This document shows, piece by piece, positions 43,203-54,960 of a stretch of 64,000 nt of DNA. Position numbers and translations under genes: made by a program. The stretch is from Siphonodentalium dalli (lineage: Eukaryota > Mollusca > Scaphopoda > Gadilida > Siphonodentaliidae), in assembly GCA_032622095.1 (NCBI GenBank), contig CP136061.1, positions 25,482,991-25,546,990 on the forward strand. Reading direction: 5' to 3'. How positions within the stretch are numbered: the stretch's first letter is position 1; each line of letters starts with the position of its first letter. The notes under the pieces are model-generated. The model made no database searches. It saw only the letters and a list, made by a program, of their open reading frames with translations, and was not told the origin of the DNA.

Positions 43203-45152
43203 ATGTATGAAGCGGTGGTGCCACCAATAATGGAGTCTGGCGATGACAAACGCATACCGGAAAATACGTCACAAACACGCATGGATTCGTTAAGCAGTTT
43301 ACACAAGGCGAGACATAAGAGAATGCACACAGCGGTTCACCCGTATCTGTGTGATGTGTGCGATAAATCATTTAATCGGTTAAGTCACCTGACAAAACAT
43401 AAGAGGATCCACACGGGAGATCGTCCATATCAATGCGATATGTGCGAGAAATCATTTATTCAGTCGAGTGACCTGACGAAACATAAGAGGAACCACGCGG
43501 GGGATCTACTCTGTCAATGTGATATGTGCGAGAAATCATTTACTCACCCGAATGACCTGACGAAACATACGAGGATCCACGCAGGGGATCGCCCGTATGA
43601 ATGTGATGTGTGCGATAAATCATTTACTCACAAGAGTAAAATGGCGAGACATAAGAGGATCCACGCAGGGGATCGCCCGTATCAATGTGATGTGTGCGAT
43701 AAATCATTTACTCACAAGAGTAACATGGCGAGACATAAGAGGATTCATACCGGGTGTCGCCCGTATCAATGTGATGTGTGCGATAAATCATTTGCTCAGC
43801 CGAGTAGCCTGGTGGGCCATAAGAGGATCCACACAGGGGATCGCCCGTATCAATGTGATGTGTGCGATAAATCATTTACTCAGCCGAGTACCCTGACGAA
43901 ACATATGAGGATCCACACAGGGGTTCGCCCGTATCAATGTGACGTGTGCGATAAAGCATTTAATCGGTCGAGTATCTTGGAGAATCATAAGAGGATCCAC
44001 ACGGGAGATCGCCCATATAAATGTGATGTGTGCGGGAAATCATATACTCAGTCATGTAATCTGACTACTCACAAGAGGATCCACACGGGGGCTCGCCCAT
44101 ACCAATGTGATGTGTGCGATAAATCTTTTTCTCATTTGGCCAGCATGACGAGACATACAAGGCTCCACACGGGCGATCGCCCGTACCAATGCAATATGTG
44201 CGAGAAATCATTTATTCAGTCGAGTGACCTGACGAAACATAAGAGGAACCACGCGGGGGACCTACTCTGTCAATGTGATATGTGCGAAAAATCATTTACT
44301 CACCCGAATGACCTGACGAAACATAAGAGGATCCACGCAGGGGATCGCCCGTATCAATGTGATGTGTGCGATAAATCATTTACTCAGGTGAGTAGCCTGG
44401 TGGGTCATAAGAGGATCCACTCAGGGGATCGCCCGTATCAATGTGATGTGTGCGATAAATCATTTACTCACAAGAGTAACATGGCGAGACATAAGAGGAT
44501 CCACGCAGGAGATCGCCCGTATCAATGTGATGTGTGCCATAAATCATTTACTCACAAGAGTAACATGGCGAGACATAAGAGGATTCATACCGGGGGTCGC
44601 CCATATCAATGTGATGTGTGCGATAAATCATTTACTCAGCCGAATAGCCTGGTGGATCATAAGAAGATCCACACAGGGGATCGCCCGTATCAATGTGATG
44701 TGTGCGATAAATCATTTACTCAATCGAGTACCCTGGCGAAACATATGATGATCCACGCAGGGGTTCGGCCGTATCAATGTGACGTGTGCGATAAATCATT
44801 TAATCGGTCGAGTCACCTGACGAAACATAAGAGGATCCACACGGGAGATCGCCCATATAAATGTGATGTGTGCGAGAAATCATATACTCAGTCCTGTAAC
44901 CTGACTACCCATAAGAGAATCCACACGGGTGCACGTCCGTACCAATGTGATGTGTGCGAAAAATCATTTACTCATTTGGCCAGCCTGACGAGGCACACAA
45001 GGATCCACACGGGGGATCTCCCGTACCAATGTGATCTGTGCGAGAAATCATTTATTCAGTCGAGTGACCTGACGACACATACGAGGATTCACACCGGGGG
45101 ATCGCCCGTAGCAATGCGATGTGTTCAAGAAATCGTTTGCAAAGTCGAGTGA
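43203..45152 (+). CDS. C2H2 zinc-finger protein, 21 fingers (ZNF2)
   Basis: This 649-residue intronless frame has 21 C2H2 fingers of 28 residues each, from residue 48 to about 630, preceded by a half-finger (HKARHKRMHT) and an acidic/polar 33-residue leader without a known domain. Poly-C2H2 proteins of this kind bind DNA in the nucleus. Fingers 2-10 and 11-20 are a duplicated block: the helices IQSSDLTK, THPNDLTK, THKSNMAR, LVGH/LVDH, STLTK/STLAK, NRSS, TQSCNLTT and HLAS recur in order, with finger 13 additional. Two linkers are unusual (AGDLLCQC after fingers 2 and 11). The start could be residue 1 or the Met at residue 27 (43281), which is the one shared with ZNF1. The tail SPVAMRCVQE after finger 21 is the same frame-shifted end as in ZNF1. 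Confidence 0.85.
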   Translation: MYEAVVPPIMESGDDKRIPENTSQTRMDSLSSLHKARHKRMHTAVHPYLCDVCDKSFNRLSHLTKHKRIHTGDRPYQCDMCEKSFIQSSDLTKHKRNHAGDLLCQCDMCEKSFTHPNDLTKHTRIHAGDRPYECDVCDKSFTHKSKMARHKRIHAGDRPYQCDVCDKSFTHKSNMARHKRIHTGCRPYQCDVCDKSFAQPSSLVGHKRIHTGDRPYQCDVCDKSFTQPSTLTKHMRIHTGVRPYQCDVCDKAFNRSSILENHKRIHTGDRPYKCDVCGKSYTQSCNLTTHKRIHTGARPYQCDVCDKSFSHLASMTRHTRLHTGDRPYQCNMCEKSFIQSSDLTKHKRNHAGDLLCQCDMCEKSFTHPNDLTKHKRIHAGDRPYQCDVCDKSFTQVSSLVGHKRIHSGDRPYQCDVCDKSFTHKSNMARHKRIHAGDRPYQCDVCHKSFTHKSNMARHKRIHTGGRPYQCDVCDKSFTQPNSLVDHKKIHTGDRPYQCDVCDKSFTQSSTLAKHMMIHAGVRPYQCDVCDKSFNRSSHLTKHKRIHTGDRPYKCDVCEKSYTQSCNLTTHKRIHTGARPYQCDVCEKSFTHLASLTRHTRIHTGDLPYQCDLCEKSFIQSSDLTTHTRIHTGGSPVAMRCVQEIVCKVE

Positions 45153-45200
45153 CCTGACGCAACATAAGATGATCCACACGGGAGGTCGCCCGTACCAATC
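45105..45200 (+). pseudogene. Finger 22 remnant beyond ZNF2 stop
   Basis: In the frame shifted by one base, FKKSFAKSSDLTQHKMIHTG GRPYQ continues the finger series. It is then cut within the next Tyr-Gln codons by the CCAACGTTGG repeat array at about 45200. The second Cys of the remnant is Phe (CDVF). Confidence 0.8.
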
Positions 45201-46150
45201 CCAGATAGCAATAGTATGTTGGCAAAATGTTGGCACCGTTGGCAAAAGCTGCCAACGTTGGGCCAACTTTGGCCCGACGTTCATATTCCAACCGTGGTTT
45301 TCTAACAGATTACCAACGTTTTGCAAACCGTGGTTTGCCAACGTTCTGCCAACGTAATGCCAACTATAATGCTACAATAGTTGATATTGGGGATCCCCTT
45401 ATGGTTCAAGTCCATGTCTATGTTTTTCAAGTGTCCCACATGTTATCAGCATATTGGTATAGCTTTCACCATTGATCATATGATTAACTCTCACAATTTT
45501 CAAACTTTTCAGTAGAGGCTGTTAGTGTTGGCAGATGGTTGGCAAAACAATGTTGGGCCAACGTTGGAATGCCAACGATTTGCCAACCGTGGTTTTTACA
45601 ATGCTTTGCCAACGCAATGCCAACTAAATTGCTAAAAAAAAAAAAAATTTTTTTTTTTTTGTGATTCAAGTCGATTTATATGTTTTTCAAGCATCCTATA
45701 TATCTCTCATGTTGTCAACGTATTGATACGAATTTTTTTTTTCAAATGATCACATATAAACTTTCAAACATTTCAGGGGATTGAGTTAACGTTGGCAGAT
45801 GGTTGGCAAAGCGACGTTGAGCCAACGTTGGAATGCCAACGTTTTGCCAACCGTGGTTTTTCCAACGGTTCGCCAACTATAATGCTTAAATTATTATTTT
45901 CTTATGATTCAAGTTAATTTCTATGTTTTTTTAAGTATCTCATTTTATCAACGTAATGGTATAGCTTTTACCCATTATCACATATATAAATTCTAAAAGT
46001 TTCCAGGGGATGGAATTATAACGTTGGCAGATGGTTGGCAAAGCAACATTGGGCCAACGTTAGCGTACACATTTTTTCAACCGTTGTTTTCCAATGCTTC
46101 GCCAACTAAAATGCTAAACCAATTTCTTTTTTTCTGTTTTTTCTTCTGAT
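45201..46150. repeat. Tandem array of a GTTGGCAGATGGTTGGCAAA unit
   Basis: Four units of about 230-320 bp start near 45205 (partial), 45525, 45790 and 46022. Each has a 90-120-bp core made of TTGGCAAA, GCCAACGTTGG and CCAACCGTGGTTTT words, which are mutually inverted and able to fold. A spacer follows with GATTCAAGT, TATGTTTTTCAAG and CATATAAA. The array replaces the expected 3' end of ZNF2. Confidence 0.9.
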
Positions 46151-46154
46151 TCAA

Positions 46155-46585
46155 TTAAAGATGCATTATCCGAATGAACGCTCCTAAATTACTATTATTT
46201 GGGCTTCGGGGATAACAATTATTTGATTCGAGTCAAGGAACCCACCAATCATAGAGTGATCAGATCTCGATTTTTGAAGTTTGTTCAATTATTTGTGGCC
46301 CAGAAACACGCCGTCAAATGGACGGTTTCTGTAAAAATTGTGGATGAAGATGGATAGCTCTAAAAACAAGTGGTAATACGGCCAAATTTGGTGAATACTC
46401 AAGTTATAATACGGCCATAATTATTTCGTTGAACAAAATGTTGGGAAATTTTATATCACATAGTTGACAGTCGTTAGCATTATTTTGTTGCAATTAATAG
46501 ATTCTGATAACTAAAGCGTATTTTGAAGAAATGTTGTTGTATCTTGATGATATGAGTACCCTCTCATCGGATTGAATACCATTAA
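46155..46585. mobile_element. MITE family B, copy 3 (diverged)
   Basis: TTAAAGATGCATTATCCGAA, CGCTCCTAAATTACTATTAT, GGGCTTCGGGG, GATTCGAGTCAAGGAACCCA and GTGATCAGATCTCG follow copy 1 in order. The right end is ATCGGATTGAATACCATTAA. An extra roughly 150 bp lies in the right half. Confidence 0.65.
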
Positions 46586-48300
46586 ATTTCTATATTCAAG
46601 TATTTGTCGGCATATATCATCAACATACATACATATTATGTGAAGCCAAATTGACACATAATAAATTATTGAGCTTAGGCACAATAGCGACACTAATAAA
46701 GGAAGATATAATTGCGCTTAAGTACAATAAGGAACTAGAATGCACTCAGAGAGATGCCAACGTGCGCAAAAATGTGATAAACAATAATTTAAAAAATAAT
46801 TTTACTTAATTTATTTAATTAATTTAATGTTAGCAAAAAAAGACAATTACCATTTCTCATTTCATCACAGATAAAAGGCAAATTACTATATTAATCATTT
46901 AAGTAATTAAAACCAATTCCATGTTGCCGAAAGGATGAGACTTTAATATCGATTACATTTGTTTCAGCGGCATATTTTGATTTTGATTTTCCGATAGTCA
47001 AAGTTGACCAAAGGAGCAATTATAAGAAATAATTAATATTATTTGTGTAAATATTGATACCAGCCAATATGCAACAATAAATATCAATAATTAATCAATA
47101 ATTAATCAATAACGATCATTTTATGTAATAATAAACTCTTCAAACGGTGTTTGTGTCAACTAATGCATTTTGTTTTGTGTTACGTCATTCGTCGTATTTG
47201 ACCAGGAACTCGGCTGAAGGTTAGGCTATTCAGCATATTGCGTCGAATTACGAAATCGCGTTTTGAATGTCTCTCTTTTCCCGCACGATCCAAAAATGAT
47301 AAAACTTCCTAATTATAAGTAAAAATACCCAAATGAATGAGTCTATGTAGGTCCCGAAGGAGTCTATATACTCTTTGATGTAGAGTTCTGATGGAGAAAA
47401 TGTAGGTCGATCTATTTTTGTCAAAACTCTGATGTATTTTGACCTGGGAACAAAATCGAAATCGAGGCTCACTACGAGCATGCCAGTTTTAAATATAGAA
47501 ACAGGGAATCCCGACAAATGGCGATATCGGCGACAAACAAATAATCGAAAACAACACATAAAATAAACATAGCAAAAACGCGGCACAGTAACAATGTCAG
47601 AACGCCACGAGGTTTTACGTCGTTTTTGGTGACGTCATGGAGTGAAACGGAGTAGGGTGACACCAACGTACGAATCTGTCTGATCGCCATACTGTTTCGC
47701 GAGCGCACGTAAATATCTAATTGTGCTTAAATGCAATAAGGAATATATAATTGCGCCTTTATAAGGATTATCTAATTGTATTTAAGAGAAATTAAGGAAG
47801 GCTTCAAGCTCAAATTGCACTTAAGCTTAATAGTGGAAGATCTAATAGCGTTTATATATGGGGAGAGCTTTCCGAGGAATGGCAACAAGCCATATTTCCG
47901 ACTAAATCCTGAAAAGTTACCCATAATTCTGATAAGCACATTAAGAAATGCTCAAACAGGAATATATTGAGCTTAAGCGTAATAAGGATAATCTACTTAC
48001 GCTTAAGTGCAATAAAGGAAGGCTTCAAGCTCCCAAATGCGCATAAATGCAATAAGAGCTAATTGTACTTAAACGCAATTAGCCACATCACATAAACTCC
48101 CTGTAATTCAAATGGTGTAGTCCACAGCGCTTGCAATGTGTGGAGTTTATTGGTGACATGCATGATTGTTCACATGTATAGCCCTATTCGGATTATCACA
48201 TATATTTCTACTATTCGCAGATACGATAATTTAATAAGTAAAATTTAATTGCGCAATAAGGAATCCCTGATTGCGCTTTTAAAATCTCAATAATGAAAGA
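46586..48300. repeat. Scattered CTTAAGCGCAAT-type words
   Basis: Words of the type TTGCGCTTAAGTACAATAAGG recur, broken here as ATTGCGCTTAAG + TACAATAAGGA (about 46710), TTGTGCTTAAATGCAATAAGG (47723), GCACTTAAGCTTAA (47817) and GTGCAATAAAGGAAGG (48007), among others. They form two clusters, 46660-46750 and 47705-48270. The stretch between (46750-47700) has no recognised feature; the minus-strand frames at 47248-47708 lack family resemblance. Confidence 0.55.
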
Positions 48301-48354
48301 TCTAATTTTGTGATATAGGACCCGCCCATATCGTTTCCGGGAACAAAGCAGGCC

Positions 48355-48515
48355 TATATACATACATGTACAAATTTGAGTCGGATTGGTCTAGCAGTTT
48401 TCGAGTCTATAACACATACATACATACACACACGCACGTACACCCTCTCCATCATACACACACACCCTTACATACATACACACATACATACATAGGCCCA
48501 CATACATACACCCAG
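48355..48515. repeat. (CATA)n/(CA)n microsatellite behind a TE-like 3' end
   Basis: A long run of ACATACATACACAC words follows AAATTTGAGTCGGATTGGTC and TAGCAGTTTTCGAGTCTATAAC. A conserved phrase of that kind running into a simple repeat is how some LINE 3' tails end. No coding part precedes it. Confidence 0.6.
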
Positions 48516-48553
48516 ATTATTATGATCCGAACTGTTAACATTTTGACCAGGAT

Positions 48554-48630
48554 CGGGTGAGACCAGGGGCGTGGCCAGATGGATACTATTCTACCTTGAA
48601 ATTTACAACTGGACCCCCCCCCCCCCCCCC
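48554..48630. other. Possible hAT-type end and C run
   Basis: CAGGGGCGTGGCCAG resembles the CAGGGGCG-type end of some hAT elements and is followed by a CCCCCCCCCCCCCCCCCC run (48605-48630). No matching CTGGCCACGCCCCTG end was found downstream, so its link to the transposase at 50588 is only a possibility. Confidence 0.2.
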
Positions 48631-48730
48631 ACTGAACCAAGTGCATCAAACTCCGAAGCTCACAGCTAATCCATTTGCACCCTCTTAGTACACTCTTAGG
48701 TTGGAACTTATCAACTGGTACTCTCAAGCT

Positions 48731-50587
48731 TTCTAACTGATGGCAATTTCAGATTAAAGTTTGCTATTGTTTTTTTTCTTAATCCCTTCGCAGTTAAAAC
48801 TGCATTTTCCATCATAAAATCCACGGAAGCGAAAATAAAGATTAATTGCAAAAAGGCCTCCAATTTTTCAACTGAACTGATGACCATTTCGCGGAAAATT
48901 TATATAAATCAACATATGTATTTGTCTACGCCCCCCCCCCCCGCAAAATGGCTATAAGAGTAGGAAAATATTCACATTTATACGTTTGGTCTGAAAACAA
49001 TAAATTTCCCACTACATTTGAATAAGTCTATTACTTCGTAAATCAAAACTACAATTTCAAGTTTTCAACCTATTTTGGTGTGACATTCCAAACTAATTTG
49101 TCAAGCATGGAGTATCCATTACATCATACAACCCTCACTCGGTAAAACAAATCGTAAGACACACGAGATCTCGATCGCTACCTATGTCGCAAGTGACTTC
49201 CCTGGATCATCATACATACGTGTAGATACGCTCACAGCTCACACACATGGTAATTTAACGAATTGGGGACTTCGAAATACGCTACCGGTAAATATAGCAT
49301 AACATTTTTGCGTGCACCTGCACGTTGCAATATGACATTTTGACGTACCGCTAATGTACGTCGCACGCGACAATTTTGACGTCATAGCGTGCGTTTTTCT
49401 TTGGACAAGCATTTCGTACGCCATTTTCTTTTCGGAAATCGGTGTTTGGCCACGGTTTACAGTTTATTATTGGTGAGTATTTATTTATTTACCCGTTTTC
49501 AACACAATCGATTGATAATATAAGGACTCGTTTCATGAATTATTTCGCTCACCACTTTTGAAAGAACCTGACAGATGTAAATTGTGGAATCTTCCGAAAG
49601 ACGAATTGCCAGCGCGGGTCGAAAATTCGAAATAAAGACTATTATAGTTGAGGTTCACTGACGCTGTTCAATTTAGCCTGGTAATTTTAGAATGTACGGA
49701 CAATTTATACTTACAGGTTCCGCGTTTAACTAGAATTGTGGAATATTCCTCAGTAAATTCATGCAAAATGTATTTTGAGAGCTGAATTTGTGCACACAAA
49801 AAAAAAATTAAAAATTGGCAAATAAAAAAAATTGCTTTTCTTTCTGAAGTTGGACGGGCAGTTTTTGGCAAATCCATCACTAACTGAAAACTAACACAAT
49901 GTGATCTGGATGTTACCTGGATATTACATGTATCTGGGCATGGTAAAAACATAAATAAAACAGATTATAATTTATATTTAAATGATAAATCAGATAATTA
50001 TTACAGTATTTCCACTTGTTTATGTCAACTTGTTAACAAAATGTCCTGTTTCCTGAACTTTTACTATATACGAACGGTCCGTTCAAATTATGATATCAAA
50101 GAAAATATCTTTATTTTGTTCAAATTTTATATCACAATTATCATAGTAAGTATGACTTCATTTACATATACTAAAGTTTAGATGTTTAGTCACGTTTCCT
50201 CTAATGTCCGAATGCTACAGTTAACTGTTAGTATAGCTGAATGGGTCATTCTCACCAAAAAAAGTGCTGAAGGGTACACACTACTATATACAGGGTTTGA
50301 AAATGTGCTGAAGGGTACACAGGATTTGTGACCGGCACGATCAGTGACCAGAGCCATGGCCGGACCAATAATTTTCCAATAAGTGAGTTTCAACATTGTC
50401 AAAATTATAAATATCTGTTGAATTATGAACATGTCAACTACTTCTTTACGGCACTATCATAAACGTAACGTCAAACTTTACATATTTTATGGTATTAATA
50501 AATAAATAATTGTTATTACCGTTGTTTCCCTTTATAAGGGGAGACAAATAATAAATAGTGTTTGCTTCGTGCGCAATTTTTGAAAAT
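48731..50587. other. Unassigned region upstream of hAT transposase
   Basis: A second C run lies at about 48930. A CpG-richer patch (49250-49450) contains several ACGT words (TTGACGTACCGC, ATGTACGTCGCACGCG, TTGACGTCATAGCGTGCG) and a GGTGAGTA donor-like word at 49471. These could be the transposon's own promoter/5' exon, which is an inference only. Confidence 0.3.
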
Positions 50588-52908
50588 ATGTCTATTTTAA
50601 ATTTTTCAAAAGAAAACGTTCTGAAAGCGACCACGAAGATGTTGAAGAATCTGTTGATTCTTCCACAATTCACACCAGCGCTGCCGGTGCAGAAGATGAA
50701 CATATTAACATTGCACCGAGACTGACGCCCTTGCAAATCATGAGTCAAATGAATTCTTATAAGTCTCCGAACCAACCAACGAACTTTCCATTCCCAATGA
50801 GACAATTCGGAAAAAAGAAAGTAGTTAAGCGAAAATTTCAACCAGAGTGGTTTGGTTTGTGGTCGTGGCTAAGCTACGTTGAAGCAAATGACATGGTGGT
50901 GTGTGCTACGTGCATTCAAGCTAAGGACGAGAACAAACTTAATAATACCAAAACTGATTCTGCTTTCATGACCCGCGGTTACTATAACTGGAAAGATGCA
51001 TGCATTTCGTTCAAAACTCACGAACAATCGAATAGTCACAAGGAAGCTGAGGAGCGACTGATAACGCTCCCAAAAACTACCCACGATATCGGCATGACAA
51101 TGTCCACAAGCTACAATTATAGACACAATTTTCGAAAATATAAAGTTTTGTGGTCGGCCAGGTTTAGCTTTGAGGGGTGACGGCAAGGAGGAGGATTCCA
51201 ATTTTATGCAACTTATTACACCTCCGTGCTAATGATAATCCAGATATAATAAATTGGCTCGCCAAAAAAAAAACGGACAAATATACGTCAAAAGATATAC
51301 AGAATGAAATACTTAAAGTTCTGGCGGCAGAGGTGATCGATGATGTTTCATCGGATATACGTAATGCGCAATTCTTATAATGAACAGTATCATGACGGAT
51401 CTGGCCAATAATCCACAGGCTGTATTCGTCATGCGATGGGTAGACAACATTATCCAACCACACGAGGACTTTGTGGGCCTCTATCAGCTCGACAACATCA
51501 AATCCGCAACAATAGTCGCAGCAATGCAGGATGTACTTGTTAGATTGAGGATCCCAATAAATCGGTGTCGTGGGCAATGTTACGGTGGTGCAAACAATGT
51601 GTCGGGTATAAGGGACGGTGTGAAGACCACGATCCAAACGTTGGAGAAACGCGCTCTGTATACGCATTGTTATGGACACAGTTTGAACATGGCAGCCAAT
51701 GATGCACTGAAATTAGTTAAAAGTGTTTCGGACAGCTTGGACACCACCAACGAAATCTGCAAACTTGTGAAAAACTCACCAAAACGCGAAGCAATGTTTG
51801 CCAAAATCAAGAATGAAATCTCGCCTGGTACGCCAGGTATTCGCGTCCTGTGTCCAACACAATGGACAGTACGTGCTGACAGCCTGTGTAGCATTCTGGA
51901 TAATTATAACACATTGCTTGACTTATGGGAGGTAAGTCTGAATGATTGCACTGACTCTGAATTGAAGGCTAAAATTCGAGGCGTTCAGACACATATAAGC
52001 ATGTTCAGCATTTACCGGGGTGCCCAGCTCGGTGTACTGTCACCGAAGCATGCTGACAACTTAAGCAGATCACTACAAGACCCAACTCTATCTGCAGCAA
52101 TGGGACAGGAAATCGCGAAGAAAACTGTTAAGACCTTGCGAAGCATCCGCAATGATCGTGATTTTGATTTATTTTATGCAAAAGTTATCATCGTGAAGAA
52201 GGGTCTGGGACATAATGTCATAGACGAACCCGCTATGCCGAGAGCTAGACGAGTTCCGATCAGATATGAAGTAGGAACGACACGGGGTGACGACCCTAAA
52301 ACCCCCACGGATATATACAGGAGGGAATATTTCGACGGAATCGACTACTTAACTTCCACTATAAACGATCGCTTCGATCAGGCTGATATTGTTATGTACA
52401 GAAAGTTACAGAATATGTTATTATCCGCGGCCAATGGATTGATTGAGTTCGGTGGACCTCAAATTGTCCTCAATCTCCAAAATATTATGCCATCGTTGAG
52501 GAAGTTGTGTCCTTCTACGGCGATGATTTGGACATATCGAGACTATGCACCCAGCTACACAGTTTGGCAACACACTTCAAAGATGAGAGGCCAGTTGAGT
52601 TCGACGACATTAGTCAATATTTCAGTAAAGCAAATAAAGCCGTCAGATTACACAGTTCCGAGGTTGTAAATGTACTAAAACTCATAACTGTTATGCCTGC
52701 CACAAATGCTTCAAGTGAACGTTCATTTTCTACACTGCGATGGATAAAATCATATCTCAGATCAACCATGAGCCAAGCACGTCTAAATCATTTGATGGCG
52801 TTGAATGTCCACAAGACCAAAATGGACAATATAAACTTGACTGAAGCTATCAATCGGTTCATTGGAAACCACGACCATCGCAGCAATATTTTTGGTTCAG
52901 CATCATGA
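50588..52908 (+). pseudogene. hAT-superfamily transposase, ZMYM1-like (broken)
   Basis: The domains of a cut-and-paste hAT transposase are in order: start MSILNF...KRKRSESD, acidic leader, TTF-type zinc finger (WFGLWSWL...VVCATC...W..A..SF..H..S..H, about 50845-51060), a DUF4371-like core (RWVDN, CRGQCYGGANN, YTHCYGHSLN, LCPTQWTVR) and the C-terminal hAT dimerisation region (VMPATNASSERSFSTLR, then MSQARLNHLMAL, about 52690-52800). The frame is broken near 50602, 51160, 51215, 51378 (where the expected ADET..D motif is shortened) and 52507. The usual YDGA motif reads YGGA (codon 51584-51586), removing a presumed catalytic Asp. It is therefore inactive. No clear TIRs were found. Confidence 0.9.
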
Positions 52909-52939
52909 CCAGACAACATTATATGAGATATAATCGCTA

Positions 52940-53172
52940 AGTCGCGGCCATATTGGATTTATACAGGCACCATTGTGCGGTTTAAGTGCTACATGCAGGT
53001 CAAAGTTCTGGATGTGCATTCCATACATGGAATCGAAGAATATTCAAAAGCTTCATATATGGAATTCATGAATATTCAAATGCCCATATGGAAGGCACCT
53101 CCAGAATGTTGGCATGCGTGTAGCACATAAACCATGGAGTGGGAGCTGTATGAATCCGATATGGTCGCGACT
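52940..53172. mobile_element. 233-bp palindromic element after the hAT
   Basis: AGTCGCGGCCATATTGGATT at the left pairs with ATCCGATATGGTCGCGACT at the right. The inner arms (GTGCTACATGCA against GCGTGTAGCAC, TTCTGGATGTGCATTCCATA against ATGGAAGGCACCTCCAGAA) pair over the whole length. It starts 31 bp after the transposase stop and could be an independent MITE or part of the hAT end. Confidence 0.75.
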
Positions 53173-54490
53173 CAGTGAAAGAACTTATTCTGCAGACATA
53201 AATTGTGGGCTACATAATATATATGTATGTATCTGTCTCCTGTGAGTAGAATTTAAATTAAAACTGCCAGATACATTTCTATTCCCATCTGATTTGAATG
53301 ATAAAATATACACGCGTCAATCTGATTAGAACACATGTTTGTTTGATTGAAATTGAAAGTTACCGTATTATCACTTTTCTGCAATTAATGCACATTACAA
53401 TATTTACAGTGTTTCTGTTAACGTTATGAATGATTTGTCAGTTTCTCTTTTCCAATGCAATTTATTATTAGGGCCATGGTAGTATACGATGCCGTAACGA
53501 TGTCAGTTCATATATCGTATATCAGTACTTATCGATCATTTAACGTTCCACCGTGGCCTAAATCATTTCTTAAGTAAAATGCTACAATCACACCAAATTC
53601 AATTCTTTGAAACCAAAATACCTTGTTTGCTGTCCTTTGAGTTTAAATATAAGTAGTGAACATTTGTTTCTTGCATTTCGTGGGGGTATGGAAACATATC
53701 TGATATGCGCCCATAGACAATGGAAATGTAAACAACAAACGTCCATTTCTTAAATGGGTGTAAAATGTAATTTATAATAATTTATGTCAAATAATTTATA
53801 TGACATGGTTTAAAATACGTAGAGTAGAAATACAGATCAATCCAATGTGCCCTGTTTTGGCAGGATAATCAACAATTAAAAAAAACAATTTCATAATAAA
53901 TAACTCAAATACAGTCGTTTTAGTATCAGTATCTTCTTGACATCGAATAGCTCCAAAACCTTGGAAAAACCTGTGTACCCTTCTGGAAGTATAGGAAGAT
54001 GGTTGCTCTATCGGGGGGAGGGACCTGCATTTTTGTTCCGAACACTAGGCGGGGTGGGTGGGTGGTTCAACAGCCTGGCTAACACAATTTTCCCTGGCTC
54101 CTTAAATTGTTTCCTGTAGTCATTTCTCTTCAAAATAATGTGACAAAATGTTTTAAGAATGCTTCTATCGTGTAATAGGTCCTATTAAATAGGTATGAAC
54201 TTAACTGTTGGTACTTGGTAGGGGGTTTGAGTCCACCATCAGTTAATAATGAGGGATGACAGCAATGGGTAATAAAAAAGGTCAGCTTACATGCTAAATG
54301 TTTTAATCAAGGATCTATCAATGCACGTTGACATGGAAAGGCTCAGGTTTAAATATTTTATATTAAAATCATTTATTCAACCTGATATAAACGAAAACAT
54401 AACACAATAATAGATTCTTCAAATAAATGTAAACTCTACAAATAAAAATGGACTGTTCAAAAAACCATAATAAAATAAAACATAAAGGTG
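53173..54490. other. Intergenic, nothing recognised
   Basis: Only AT-rich sequence and short frames without family resemblance. Confidence 0.35.
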
Positions 54491-54497
54491 TTAAAAT

Positions 54498-54960
54498 GAA
54501 CTTTAACCGATTTCAACGTTATTCGGTACATTGGTCTAGGATCACCTCTTGATGGCAACTGTCATATTTGAACGATTTTCGATGAAAAACATGGCCGCCG
54601 GCAGCCATCTTGGATTTTACTCTTTGCACTTTAACCGATTTCAATATTATTCAGTACATTGGTCTAGGATCACCTCTGGGTGGGAACTGTCAAATTTGAA
54701 CGACTTTCGATTAAAAACATGGCCACCGGCAACCATCTTGGATTTTACTCTTTGCAGCACCAAATCCTTTAGCACACCCAACTAGTACAGAGCTTATCCC
54801 TCATCCAATCATCACCAAACTTTATATGAATCCTTGGTGTGACCTCTCTATGGGTGCCTACCATTTTTTCCGAATTCTGTTAAAAACATGGATGCCAGTG
54901 GCCATCTTGGATTTTACTCTTTGTATGACTAAATCCTTTAGCACATTTTACAGGTCACAA
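54498..54960. repeat. Repeats with CCATCTTGGATTTTACTCTT core
   Basis: Two tandem units of about 131 bp (from 54498 and 54628) share ACTTTAACCGATTTCAA, GTACATTGGTCTAGGATCAC, AAAAACATGGCC and CCATCTTGGATTTTACTCTT. A third, diverged unit ends with the same core near 54900-54925. Inverse-sense relatives occur near 35495. Confidence 0.85.

Noticed and set aside
45048-45357. Small genes on either strand at the end of ZNF2
   Set aside because: These frames are shadows of the last fingers joined to the CCAACGTTGG array.
47248-47708. Minus-strand genes of 78-112 codons
   Set aside because: Overlapping frames without family resemblance in AT-rich DNA.
48554-48568. Left end of the hAT transposon
   Set aside because: CAGGGGCG-type word without a matching right end or 8-bp duplication, kept only as a weak note.
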